A stretch of DNA of 64,000 nt from Conus ventricosus (Eukaryota; Mollusca; Gastropoda; Neogastropoda; Conidae), in contig CM031626.1 in the NCBI GenBank assembly GCA_018398815.1, positions 38,203,400-38,267,399 on the forward strand. Reading direction: 5' to 3'. The notes beneath the pieces were generated by a model. It saw nothing but the letters and a program-made list of their open reading frames with translations, did no database searches and was not told where the DNA came from. The position numbers and the translations under genes are program-made. Of the stretch, positions 54,166 through 64,000 are shown one piece after another; position 1 is the first letter of the stretch; each line of letters opens with the position of its first letter.

Positions 54166-55225
54166 GTAAGAGTTAACTGTTCACAAAGGAGCTAAAAACC
54201 GTTTCTCGACAACAAAAAATAGTCATTTACACTGCATCCTGCATCAGAAATATATGGTAAAACAACCTTCAAAGTCGCCATTGCACATTCCATTTAAAAT
54301 GTTCAGTCCCAAAACAGTGCACATATCCACAAATTTCTTTCCATATGCATTTAATATTTTATCTTGAGAAGTTCGTTTTATACAATTATCATTCTTATTA
54401 TGATTAACAAGTAATTCAAGCTCATCTAAAAGTGTTGGGAATTTGTAAACGTTCTGGCATTCATATCACCACATAACAGTATTTCAGTGTCTTCCAAAGA
54501 CAACAACGTATTTACAACACAATTTTCCAACAGATCAATGCCATTGTCGAAACCATTGATAGTATAATATGACGAATTTTCAGGAGGAACATACGCACAC
54601 GCAAGTAAAACATTTTATGTAGACCAAAAAATCCTGTATCAAGCATAAATGTCATAGAATAAGGACTCTCACAGTCAACCTCATGCACATATGGAAGAAG
54701 ATTTTTCTGTATCAAACAAATTATTCCTCCTGAACTTCTCCCTTGGTTTGTAAGTTTGACAGCTAGTTTAACGAATATTTTATAATATGTAAATGCACTT
54801 GATTCAAAATTTTCAACAAACGTTTCGACCAAACAAGTAAAATCAAAAGAAGAAGTAAAATGAATGAAGTGTGAATTGTCAAATTTATTAACCAACCCAC
54901 ATACATTCCAATGGAGGAAGGAAAAACTATTTACAAATTTATTCGTAGTACCAAAATCACGGCAATACGAGCTGTCACTGTTAACACTTCCGTCACAATC
55001 ATTCGCCCACTCCGTATCTTTTGCAGTGTCTGTACCACTCACCGACATTCTATCACCGTCCCTAACCGATTGATACGTCGTCACACTGCCACTATCACTG
55101 TCTGATCCATTCGCCGTCACACTATCTCCATTGTCGTCTAATTCACTCGCTGTCACACTGTTTCTATTTCCGTCCAATTCACACGCTGTCACACTGTCGC
55201 CACCACGATTTGATTCATTCTCCAT
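54166..55225 (-). mobile_element. LINE ORF2 N-terminal region and endonuclease
   Basis: The minus strand from MENESNRGGDS has a degenerate SVTA.ELD.N repeat. An apurinic-type endonuclease follows: NSFSFLHWNVCGLVNKFDNS, FTCLVETFVENF and GRSSGGIICLIQKNLLP, and, after frameshifts near 54600, a CGDMNAR block near 54460 carrying the GD.N motif. The first 237 codons are open. A single TGA at 55262-55264 separates this frame from the open frame immediately upstream, with which it is in phase. The element is inactive because of the downstream frameshifts. Confidence 0.7.
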
Positions 55226-55261
55226 AACACTTTCACCACTACCGTCACACCCCCGCCTATG

Positions 55262-56026
55262 TCACTCCTCTTGACAGTACCACTCTCCGTTTCGTTCGTC
55301 ATCACTCTTGTCACTATCAGTGATGGGTTCATTCACTGTCACACTGCCAACACATCTGTCTGCTTCATTCATCGTTGCACTGTCACCACAATTGTTTATT
55401 TCACTGTCCACGCCACGGACACCTTCATTATTTGTCACACTGTTATCACCACAGACTGTTTTAGTTGTACGAACACTGGCCACTTTTATCCCAGTCTTAA
55501 CATCACCACAGCTACTTGTTATGACCCCATACATACAACCATCGTCCCTCTGTCTTCCTGATTCTGTTGGACAGCAATGACCACACTCGTTTTGATGTAA
55601 ATCCAGACACACATCATCAGTATCTTTTCCATTTAAATTCAGATATCTGTCACTGTGACTACATGTATCGAAAAACATACCGTCATCAGCACAACGTTTC
55701 TCCTTCGAGAAAGAAAATTGTGTTCTATTAACATCAATGTCAAGTGAATTCAAATCATTATTCGGCACGGACAACAAATAATCATCCTTTACAGTTTCTG
55801 TCATAGGACAATCAACATGACAATTCACAACATCAATATTCTTGACATTAGTTTCATGTAACACATCAACAAATTCAACATCACCCGACACTGCCGTGTA
55901 CACACATCCAACACAGATATCGTGCACGGGATTTTCGTTGCACACTTGTCTTATGTCAACAGAGTTCACGCTGTCCTCAATGCTCCGTCCTCGCGACCCA
56001 GAAACATGCACACTACACGGTGACAA
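55262..56026 (-). CDS. Asp/Ser/Cys-rich LINE ORF2 leader region (254 codons)
   Basis: An open minus-strand frame starts MSPCSVHVSGSRGRSIEDSV. It is rich in Asp, Ser, Cys and Asn (for example SEINNCGDSATMNEADRCVG) with no recognised domain. It lies between ORF1 (56894-56090) and the endonuclease, and is in frame with the latter except for one TGA. It is therefore probably the N-terminal extension of ORF2, not a host gene. The composition suggests an unstructured linker. Confidence 0.5.
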   Translation of the reverse strand: MSPCSVHVSGSRGRSIEDSVNSVDIRQVCNENPVHDICVGCVYTAVSGDVEFVDVLHETNVKNIDVVNCHVDCPMTETVKDDYLLSVPNNDLNSLDIDVNRTQFSFSKEKRCADDGMFFDTCSHSDRYLNLNGKDTDDVCLDLHQNECGHCCPTESGRQRDDGCMYGVITSSCGDVKTGIKVASVRTTKTVCGDNSVTNNEGVRGVDSEINNCGDSATMNEADRCVGSVTVNEPITDSDKSDDERNGEWYCQEE

Positions 56027-56089
56027 CGTAAATTTTGCTACCTCCTGAACTTGGCTGCAGCAAAATGTCCAGTCACGGGGCCGGCCTAA

Positions 56090-56910
56090 CCGCTATCCAT
56101 GTCCAACCAGGTTTCCACTGTCGTCTAAACCAAATTTTCTACCATCAATTACCAGATGGTCATAAAGCATTGACACTTTCTTGTTTTGTGATCTGACAGA
56201 CTTCAAATGGGGCACACACTTTTTTCTAATGTCTCTAACCCGCACAGAAAAATCTTCACTGATGAAGACATCACTTCCTTTCAACCTCTTTTTGGCCCGC
56301 AAAATCTTATCTTTATCCTTGAAGAAAGTGCATCACGCAACAATCGGCGAATCCTCCTTAGTGTTGAGACGATGGACTCGGTCAAACCGAATGTCACCTG
56401 CAAGTTCTAATTTGTCAGTGATCATTTCGTGTACGGAGTCTTCACAATCTTGCCATGTTTCACTCTGTCTGCGAGGAATACCATGAACAATTATATTATT
56501 CCTCTTTGACCTGCCCTCTAAATCATCCATTTTTCTGTCAAGAAATTTCATCCTTTCATTCAGACTGTCATTCTCATTTTTTCAGTTCAACGTTTTCTGT
56601 CTTTACGTCTGACATTTCCTGTCTCAAACTGGAAACCTCCCCCTATAGAGCAGAACACATGTCTTTTAAATCTTTCATGTCACCACACATGTTATCAAAC
56701 TTACAGTTCAGACTGCTCATACTTGTCAACACGTCTTTCAAGGAAGACATCACATCCTTCAGGGAGGGATCCGGCGGACGTGCTGACGACCCAGATGCAG
56801 ATTCCAGTCCACTGGTACTGTCTCTGCGGTTGACTCCACCACTGCCAAGTCGTGCCTGCCTCAAACTGTCCTTTGGGCCGGGGTTTAACTCCACATCGCC
56901 ACAACGCAGA
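56090..56910 (-). mobile_element. LINE ORF1 (degenerate) with N-terminal 2A-like motif
   Basis: The minus strand has a hydrophobic-leader-like start FFNGQLILR, then CGDVELNPGP (56903-56874) and KDSLRQARLGSGG. A predicted coiled region follows (LKDVMSSLKDVLTSMSSLN), then the RRM-like blocks DRKMDDLEGRSKRNNIIVHG, DIRFDRVHRLNTKEDSPIVA and LKGSDVFISEDFSVRVRDIR. This is the usual ORF1 architecture of coiled coil, RRM and C-terminal domain. Frameshifts or stops occur near 56640, 56580 and 56330. Endonuclease-bearing ORF2 follows directly. Confidence 0.75.
56874..56903 (-). other. 2A-like ribosome-skipping motif (CGDVELNPGP)
   Basis: The decapeptide fits the 2A consensus D(V/I)ExNPG|P, with the Gly-Pro junction at 56879-56874. 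2A-like sequences near the start of ORF1 are known from some invertebrate LINEs. There the separation between NPG and P occurs during translation and can release a short leader. Activity of this copy is inferred from sequence alone. Confidence 0.8.
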
Positions 56911-57084
56911 ATTAACTGTCCATTAAAAAAAATCCCAGGGTGACACCGTCACTGCGTGTTCTCAACTTCACACGGACACTCGCATGGCGGCCTTAAATTT
57001 CGCCCGTTTCAACATAAATGAAGCATATACTGCTGCAAATGCTCCACAAACTGGGCGGAATTGCAGTGCATTGGAGGGCATGGT

Positions 57085-57130
57085 CATCATTATCATCATG
57101 ATCATGATCATGATCATGATCATCATTATT

Positions 57131-57203
<73 letters not shown>

Positions 57204-57225
57204 ATAACACCATGAACACCATTGC

Positions 57226-57268
<43 letters not shown>

Positions 57269-57320
57269 CATCATCATCATCATCACATTATCATCATCAT
57301 CATCATCATCATCATCACCA
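57085..57320. repeat. (ATC)n trinucleotide repeat
   Basis: ATC/ATG-type trinucleotides with a few interruptions. The poly-Asp, poly-Ile and poly-Met frames are artefacts. Confidence 0.97.
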
Positions 57321-57478
57321 TCCACATCATCATCATGGACAATATAAAAGTGAAGTAGAAGAGATAAACCCTATGATGCAACAACCAACTGGTGCCTCAG
57401 GCAACTGATTAACGTTTGGCCATGCAGAAACATCAGAATAATCCAAGGAGTGACAGATATGAAAAGACTCCCCGCGTG

Positions 57479-57479
<1 letters not shown>

Positions 57480-57531
<52 letters not shown>

Positions 57532-57606
57532 ATAAAATAAAATCAATTTATCATCCACATTTCATCACATTTCGGATCGGTTACTGAAATATTTGCAATG
57601 ACGTAC

Positions 57607-57684
<78 letters not shown>

Positions 57685-57692
57685 ACACACAC
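57480..57692. repeat. (CA)n microsatellites
   Basis: CA runs at 57480-57531 and 57610-57692. Confidence 0.97.
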
Positions 57693-57733
57693 ACATTTCT
57701 CTTTGTCTGACCTTCTTTCATGTTCTTTGGCAG

Positions 57734-57966
57734 ATCCATGCTGGAGGAAGATGCTATATCTTCAGCATAAAAGGAACACGTACAGTCTCCAGAACGGCTG
57801 CCAGGAGTGAGTGCACCCAAAGCGGGGCACATCTGGTCAGTTTGGAGACGGCGGAGGAGATGGACAACTTCATAGAAATCATGAAGCTGAACACTGATCG
57901 TGCACAGCTGTGGATTGGTCTGGCAGCTACTGCGGGGCGAATTTCAGCAACATTTATGAATAGCAT
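57734..57966 (+). CDS. C-type lectin first-half exon
   Basis: The acceptor TCATGTTCTTTGGCAG ends at 57733. The 233 nt exon is fully open and ends at the donor AGCAT|GTAAGG. It encodes GGRCYIFSIKGTRTVSRTAA, RSECTQSGAHLVSLETAEEM, DNFIEIMKL and AQLWIGLAATAG. The paired cysteines, the 'GAHLVSLETAEE' helix and 'WIGL' are hallmarks of the N-terminal half of a C-type lectin domain. The exon ends in phase 2. The second-half exon at 47159 begins with one base that would complete ATG and continue in frame. It nevertheless lies upstream, so the partner exon of this gene is presumably to the right or absent. Confidence 0.75.
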
Positions 57967-57995
57967 GTAAGGATCCATTCGATTCTTAGTGATAT

Positions 57996-58110
57996 TGTTT
58001 GTGTGTGTGTGTATGTGGTGTGGTGTGTGTGTGTGTGTGTGTGTGTTGTGTGTGTGTGTGGTGTGGTGTGTGTATGTGTGTGTGTGTTGTGTGGTGTGTG
58101 TGTCATTCAT
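57996..58110. repeat. Degenerate (GT)n microsatellite
   Basis: GT runs with TGG interruptions, followed by an A-rich tract at 58143-58214. Confidence 0.95.
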
Positions 58111-58214
58111 TTAACGTCTTTCCACTAATCGTGATATTAGACGATAAAAAAATTAAAAAAAGAAAAAAAAAAGAAAAAAAGAAAAAAGAAAAAAAAAAAA
58201 AGAAAAAAAGAAAA

Positions 58215-59405
58215 GGATGTGTCAAGAATAAGACTAGTGCATGACTGAAAGTTATAGAGTTCCAAGTAGCATGCATGTAATGTGTGAATGTGTGTACACA
58301 AATGGTGCTTAGCGTTATTTAAAAAAATCTGATTAAAGAAATACGTATATACACTACACTATTAGAAATAATAAACAGAAGAAAAAACAATATATAAATA
58401 TATATATATAACAACAACAAAATCAGTGAACACCCCCACCTCACCCCACCCACCCCCTTCCTTTCCTTCCCTTTCTATCCTCTCCCTGTCCCTCCCTCCC
58501 CCTCCATCACTTTATATATTTTTTAAAAAAATCAGATACTGTAGTGACCAATTGGACTGATATCTAAACTTACAAAAAAAATCTTAGGTTAAAGTTGGTA
58601 AATTGTATATAATGTGTGAGTTTTTTGCAACAAAAAACTGGAATAAAAGTATTTACAAGTTCTTACGTGTGTGCTTATGCTTGTGCAACGCACACGTATG
58701 AGCATGTTGCGTGTGCGCGTGTGTGTATACATATGCGAGTGTGTTTGAGTGTGTGTGTGTGTACATATGTGTGTGCTTATATGAGTGCTTATATGAATAA
58801 TAATGGTAATTACAAGCACTTAAATTTTTCAACAAAAAAATTTCAAAGGAAAAGAAAAAACAATTAACAAAACTAATCAATTTAACAACCATCAAGGCAC
58901 AGAACCGTAACTTTTCTCCGTCTTTGTCACTTTTAAGCTTTGTACATTATTCCGTTCCCTCCCCACACTTATGCCCGCCCAACATACAACAAAAAAGGAA
59001 TCTATAAATACTTCCCCAATGAGTGCGCTCTAAGCTACAAAAAACTCATGTGTTAGAGCTGGTGACTCAAAGATGGCCTGTGCACTATTTTGTCTCAACA
59101 CTGGAATTATTTTTTTTCATGTCTGACATGTAACAATAGTTCACGTGTTTATTTCTTTTACATAAACACACATATGTTTTTAACATATTTTGTTTTAAAA
59201 GCATCAAGTTTCCACCTATACATCAACGAAAAGTATATTTTTATTTAAACTAAAGTTTATGTTGAATGATTTTAATATCAAAAGTATCAAGCTGATTTTT
59301 ATTGTCATGTTCTATCATTCTATCTTGAAATTTTTCAAATATGTGTTTTAACTAGGTTGCACTGCTCATGTACCGATAAGGCTAGTTAAGATATTCAGAA
59401 CCAGA
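58215..59405. other. Unassigned, AT-rich
   Basis: The stretch contains a pyrimidine-rich run at 58427-58510 and a degenerate GT-rich stretch at 58660-58790. The right edge probably holds the 3' end of the minus-strand LINE. Confidence 0.5.
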
Positions 59406-62400
59406 GATATGTTTTGCTCCACATTTAGCTGCACTATCTACTTTATCGTTATAATGAAAGGAACAGTGTGAAGGAATCCAACAAAAGGATAACTGGTGCC
59501 TCCTTCAATAAGCATGTGATCAAACAGCTGACCTCAATAATCATTTCAGGTCTAGTATGCAGATGAAATCTTTTAGCGCCTGAAGGACTGATTTTGAATC
59601 TACACAAAACAGAGCTTGAAATATTGTTTGGGGAAATTTAAAAGGTAATTCAAGCCATGAGTATTGCTGTTAATTCAGCTGTGAATATAGATATGTTACA
59701 TCCAATGTAAAAAGATTTCTCCGCCCTCAAGTCTGGGATTAAGAATGCACAACCTGTTTGCTTACCAATACATGAACCATCTGTGTATATTTTTAATTGG
59801 TTAGTTTTCTCGTCAATATGACACTTAGTATAACTTGTGAGCATATTGATATTTTCATCTTTTTTAATGTGGTGTGAATCAATATCAAAATGGGCTTTTT
59901 AAGTTCCCAGGGTGAATAGACAAAAAGATGGTCTGGGAGAGAAAACTTCCTTTTCTAAAGAAAACCCAGAATCTGAAAGTATTTTGATGTATAAGTTGCT
60001 ATAGTTATTTGAGAAGTTATAGACTTTGCTCTTTTCGGAAAATCAAAATCTGATCTCATTTTAATTTCTGATTTGATATGTGTTTTTCTAGCTGTACTTT
60101 AATGACAAATTTACAACATGTTAAATCTCTATAATCATCTAGAGGAAGTTACCGTGGCTTCATAATATGTACGTGACGATGATGCGTGCACAGGAAGTCC
60201 AAGGGCTAATTTCAATGCCTTACATTCAATACTTTGCAGTTTTTGTAATAGATATTAGCGCGTTGAAAAATATTTCTTGGCCATAAGTTACTTTGATCTC
60301 ATTAAAGACTTACATAGAGTAATCAAAGTAGCTGGATCTTGTCCCCACTTTTCTTTAGAAATAATTTTCAGAAAGTTTAATGTTTTTCTCGCTTTTGTTA
60401 ATAAATATTCGATATAAGCTTCCATGATAACTTAGATTAAAATAAACTCCTAAAATTTAATCTCTGTTACGTACTTCAGAGGAGTATCATCCAATGTGAA
60501 AACAGGCATACTTTCTGGTTAGATCCACGTTAAAAGAATCATATTTGTTTTTTTCGATTGACAGACTTAATCCATTTAGCTTCATGTAATCCACCATCTT
60601 GTTTAGTTCTCCCTGATAGACTTTTTGACGAATTTTATATCTCGCTGCGAAGTTTTCTTTTTAACGTTACATCCATCCACATGCTATATCGTCGGCATAT
60701 TGGACAAGAACAACATTTTTGATAATTGTTTGGCAGATCATGCATTAATAACGAGAAGAGAAGTGGCGCTAATACTGACCCTTGAGGGATTCCCATTGAA
60801 AGTGTTCTACTGTGGAATATGTTTTTCCTACTCTTGTTCTTATTACCCTATCCTTCAGAAAACATCTGACATAGTTGTATATATTTCCTGTCAAACCAAT
60901 GTTTTTAAGTTTGTTCAATAGCTGTAAATGCCACACTTGATCGTAAGCCTTATTTTGTCGAAAAAGGTAGCAAGAACACATTTTCGTCTAGCAAACTGTT
61001 TCTTTATATTTGTTGATAATTTCAGTAAAATTTCTGTAGTGGATCGACCTTCTGGAAACCAGCTTGATTAATTGGTATTATGTTATATTTTTCACAGTAA
61101 TGTACAAGTTCTATTCATTACAATTCTTTCTGAAAGTTTACATACATGTGAAGTTAATGCAATGGGTCTATAATTCTTAGGATCCTTTGTACATTTTCCT
61201 TGCTTTTGAATTGGAACAACGATCGACTGTTTCCATATTTTGGCATAACACCATTGCTCCAACATGTACTAAATAATTTATGAAGAAACTCTACAAAGTT
61301 TTCAGACAAATTTCTTAACATTTGATTAGATATTGCATCTAAACCAATAGATGATTTCTTAATGGTATGGATCGAATGGCTTCTTTTACCTCTTGGATAG
61401 TTATAGGAGCATTGATATTGTTACTATTGTCTGCTGTAGATTCATCCTGTGCTTTAATACCTTCTTCTTTCTCTCTGTATATTTGGTCCGTACTTGTTAG
61501 ACCTTCAGTGCGGCTTACTCAGCAAACATGTTTACAAAGGCTTCTGCTTTCTCATCAGCACTAAGAAGACTGTTGTTATCTATTTTTATAGGGTACTGTG
61601 GTGATGTTAATCCATTTTTCATAGCTTTCAGTTCCTCCCACACTTTACCAATATCTTTATGATTTTTAACTTCAGAGTTACAAAATTCATTCCAATGCTG
61701 CAACTTTGCATCATCTATGACATCTACACTTTCTTATCCGCCTTTTTCATTTCTTTATGATTACTTGCTGATCTTTTTTACAATAAATCTTGAATCTTTC
61801 TTTTTTCTTTTATTGGCTGTTTCACATTTTTGTTCCACCATATATTTCCATTATGTTTCTTTGACTTTGTGTTTTTTATCTTCGGGAGCGACTTGTCAGC
61901 TGCTGCTAAAATATATTTACAAAATGCAGTGTATTGGTCATCTACATTTTCATTAGCTGAGAACACTATGTATGTGTTGTTAAGATTGATTTGAAAAAGT
62001 GACCAATCTGCATTTTTGTAAATATATTTTGGAATAATATCTTCTGGGATTTCCTGTTCTAATATGTCATTCAACGATATTATTATTGGAATATGATCTG
62101 ATCCCAGTGGTTATCTCCAGTTTCCCACATTGAGTTTACTACAAGTGATGGAGATGTAAAGGTTAAATCGATGGCTGAAGGGTTATGGGTGCTATATCTG
62201 GAATGCGAGTACTACTTCCATTATTTAGCAAATATAGATTAAGAATCAGCTATGTTATCTAGTAATCTATTACTTGTAACATAAGAGCAGCCATGGTCCC
62301 AAAAAGGAGCATGTGCGTTAAAATCTCCTCCAATAACCCATTTGCTCTTTGGTCTTGGAACCCTTTTAGCCATTCTGTATTCGTATCATCAGGTCCTTTT

Positions 62401-62640
62401 GAAGGTAAACCGAGGCAATGTTCAATATCAAAGAAGAAGTAAATTTAACCATTGCTGCACAGCATGAAGCAGAAGGGATGTTACTGGATACTGGTGGAGT
62501 TCTTTCACAAAAATCCAGGCCTTCACGCACATAGATAGCTGTTTGTATTCGGTCCGCACATTGTTCATAAACTGGGGGTGATAGAACCCTGGAAAATGTG
62601 TAGATTATCACTGTTGACATTTAGTGATTGTAATAATAAT
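59406..62640 (-). mobile_element. I/jockey-type LINE with endonuclease, RT and RNase H
   Basis: On the minus strand, from 62640 downward, an endonuclease with a WVIGGDFNAHAPFWDHG-like block near 62330 and a GSDHIPI block near 62095 comes first. A linker with KIWKELK-type residues (IGKVWEELKAMKNGL) follows near 61640. RT blocks are AYDQVWHLQLLNKLKNIGLT near 60930 and YADDIA with YADD at 60688-60699. An RNase H domain lies at about 59850-59410: IYTDGSCIGKQTGCAFLIPD, AELTAILMA, CVDSKSVLQAL and FCWIPSH then NDKVDSAAK. These carry the acidic residues D, E, D and D. An RNase H after RT is typical of the I group. Many frameshifts are present. Confidence 0.8.
59650..59844 (-). CDS. Open RNase H N-terminal segment of the LINE
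   Basis: The 64-codon open stretch ends with the first two catalytic residues of RNase H (TDGS and AELTAI). A frameshift separates it from the second half near 59600. It is part of the element's ORF2 and not a gene of its own. Confidence 0.5.
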   Translation of the reverse strand: MLTSYTKCHIDEKTNQLKIYTDGSCIGKQTGCAFLIPDLRAEKSFYIGCNISIFTAELTAILMA

Positions 62641-62728
62641 ACATGAAACTTATTTATTCCAAGATATTGATTCAAGTATGATATATTTCTTGTTATGGGA
62701 GCGACAATTATTTACATTCCTATTTAAA

Positions 62729-62729
<1 letters not shown>

Positions 62730-62807
<78 letters not shown>

Positions 62808-62821
62808 TGTGTTGTGTGTGT

Positions 62822-62862
<41 letters not shown>
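62730..62862. repeat. (GT)n microsatellite
   Basis: A long GT run with a few GGT and TTG interruptions. Confidence 0.97.
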
Positions 62863-62977
62863 CCCAATATTCCAACGCTTTCATTGAATGAACTGTAATA
62901 AAGGGGACAATATCTGATGGTTAGGGGCGGAGAGGGTGGGGATTCTTTTAACCCTATTAATGTTATTTTTGTTAGGA

Positions 62978-63162
62978 ACTCTCTCTCTCTCTCTCTCTCT
63001 CTTTTTCTCTCTCCCCCCCCCCTCCCCAAATTTCTTTTATCTTGTTCAGTTATATGTACGTCCCCCTTCGGTGAGAAGCTTAGACTCTTATCTGAATACA
63101 ATTTTGAATCTTTACGTCTTAAGACTCTGTCCGTCTGTCCATCCGTCCGTCAGCGTCCGTCC

Positions 63163-63194
<32 letters not shown>

Positions 63195-63196
63195 GC

Positions 63197-63265
<69 letters not shown>
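62978..63265. repeat. (CT)n and (GTCT)n microsatellites
   Basis: CT at 62978-63012, GTCC/GTCT tetranucleotides at 63130-63203, then CT at 63203-63272 with one interruption. Confidence 0.95.
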
Positions 63266-63270
<5 letters not shown>

Positions 63271-63369
63271 CAGTTTATATTTAAAGTTATTTGACACACA
63301 AATTCAACAAATGGTTCAGTATGGGCTGAGTTATGGGTTTAGATAATGCTGCTCAACATTCTGAAAAAT

Positions 63370-63905
63370 ACATCTATTTGCCCTTAAAAAGCTTTTAGGG
63401 TTGAAATGAGAACGCCAAATGATCTAATATATGGGGAAACGAATCGATATCCAATATTTATCAACTCAGCAGTCAAATGTGTTCGATTCTGCTAAAAGTA
63501 ACCCGAATGGATGAGTCAAGACTACCGCGTAAAGCATACAGGATGCTGCTCGATTTAGATTCACGTGATAAAAGAACTTGGGCTACAAATATCCGTTGTC
63601 AGTTGTATACGTTTGGATATGGATTTGTTTGGACAAATCAAGTGTAGAGGAAATAAATGATTTCTTACTTGATTTCAAGGAAAGATTGATTTTATGTAGG
63701 TGGCAGGAATGGGATTTCCATATTAAGAATAGTGATATATTTAGTATGTACAGAACGTTTTGTACAGTTCCCGAAGTGAAAACTCATCTGTTACTGAATT
63801 TAGATAGACATTTGAAAATTATGTTGACAAGATTCAGACGTGGCGTCTCAGAAATCGCTGTGCATTGCTACCAATATCGATCTCACAATGACAACGATTA
63901 ATTCC
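63370..63905 (+). mobile_element. LINE ORF2 C-terminal fragment
   Basis: The plus strand reads NDLIYGETNRYPIFINSAVK near 63420 and TRMDESRLPRKAYRMLLDLD near 63503. IRCQLYTFGYGFVW follows, then the open stretch SSVEEINDFLLDFKERLILC and HLKIMLTRFRRGVSEIAVHC, ending in a TAA at 63899. These match the post-RT domain seen at 45130-45450 (SLYGDLGRYPIYLNSYVRCI and HRLPYKAHKML), so both belong to the same LINE group. The RT itself is absent (5' truncation by the microsatellites). Confidence 0.7.
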
Positions 63906-64000
63906 CACTGTGAAAAACAGTAAAGAGATAGGTCCATTTTTGTTTGCCCACCTGAGTACTTAAACAGCAATATATTCCTGCAAAATTTCATAAATTCCAA

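Noticed and set aside
56968..57358. Acidic poly-Asp/poly-Ile/poly-Met proteins
   Set aside because: They arise from a pure ATC trinucleotide repeat with no coding context.

Overview
This window looks like a stretch of animal nuclear genome, most likely from a lophotrochozoan and plausibly a marine gastropod. That assignment is an inference. It rests on the absence of dense coding, the very high load of microsatellites and minisatellites, and the mix of retroelements: several non-LTR clades, a Penelope-like element, a DIRS-like element and a restriction-endonuclease LINE. C-type lectin and LDL-receptor class A exons and a 2A-like peptide in a LINE point the same way. Two assembly gaps are present, of 100 N and 1000 N.

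Layout. 0.5-5.2 kb is a decayed minus-strand LINE reverse transcriptase into which two copies of a non-autonomous piggyBac element have inserted in opposite orientations at TTAA sites. 5.4-16 kb is dominated by tandem repeats: 30, 48, ~55 and 31 bp arrays, a 3.5 kb array of 47 bp units, and smaller ones. 17-18.6 kb holds a broken DIRS-like element. 19.5-20 kb is a tRNA-derived SINE, and 20.3-21.4 kb is the 3' part of a Penelope-like element next to a LINE ORF1 fragment. 24.1-27.9 kb is a degenerate L1-like ORF2. 30-32.5 kb is a hAT-like transposon whose intron holds a palindromic MITE, itself split by a poly(A) retroposon. 32.5-33 and 37.1-37.7 kb are MITEs.

39.4-48.6 kb contains two copies of a segmental duplication. 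Each carries a minus-strand LINE plus a C-type lectin/LDLa exon region, and one copy has a further LINE inserted that is absent from the other. 50.6-53.6 kb is a restriction-like-endonuclease LINE, followed by a tRNA-derived SINE. 53.9-56.9 kb is a minus-strand LINE with a 2A-like motif near the start of ORF1. 57.7 kb is another C-type lectin exon. 59.4-62.6 kb is a minus-strand LINE with endonuclease, RT and RNase H. 63.4-63.9 kb is the C-terminal end of another LINE.

Host genes. The best-supported host coding sequence is the C-type lectin family: a first-half exon at 57.7 kb and second-half exons at 47.2 kb (damaged) and 42.2 kb (pseudogene), all on the plus strand. Much weaker evidence suggests a proline/serine-rich gene on the minus strand with short exons near 36.8, 35.05, 18.9, 16.8, 14.9 and 9.4 kb. 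Several of these exons abut minisatellites whose units look as if they were copied from the adjoining splice site. Nothing resembles a bacterial operon, phage or CRISPR locus.
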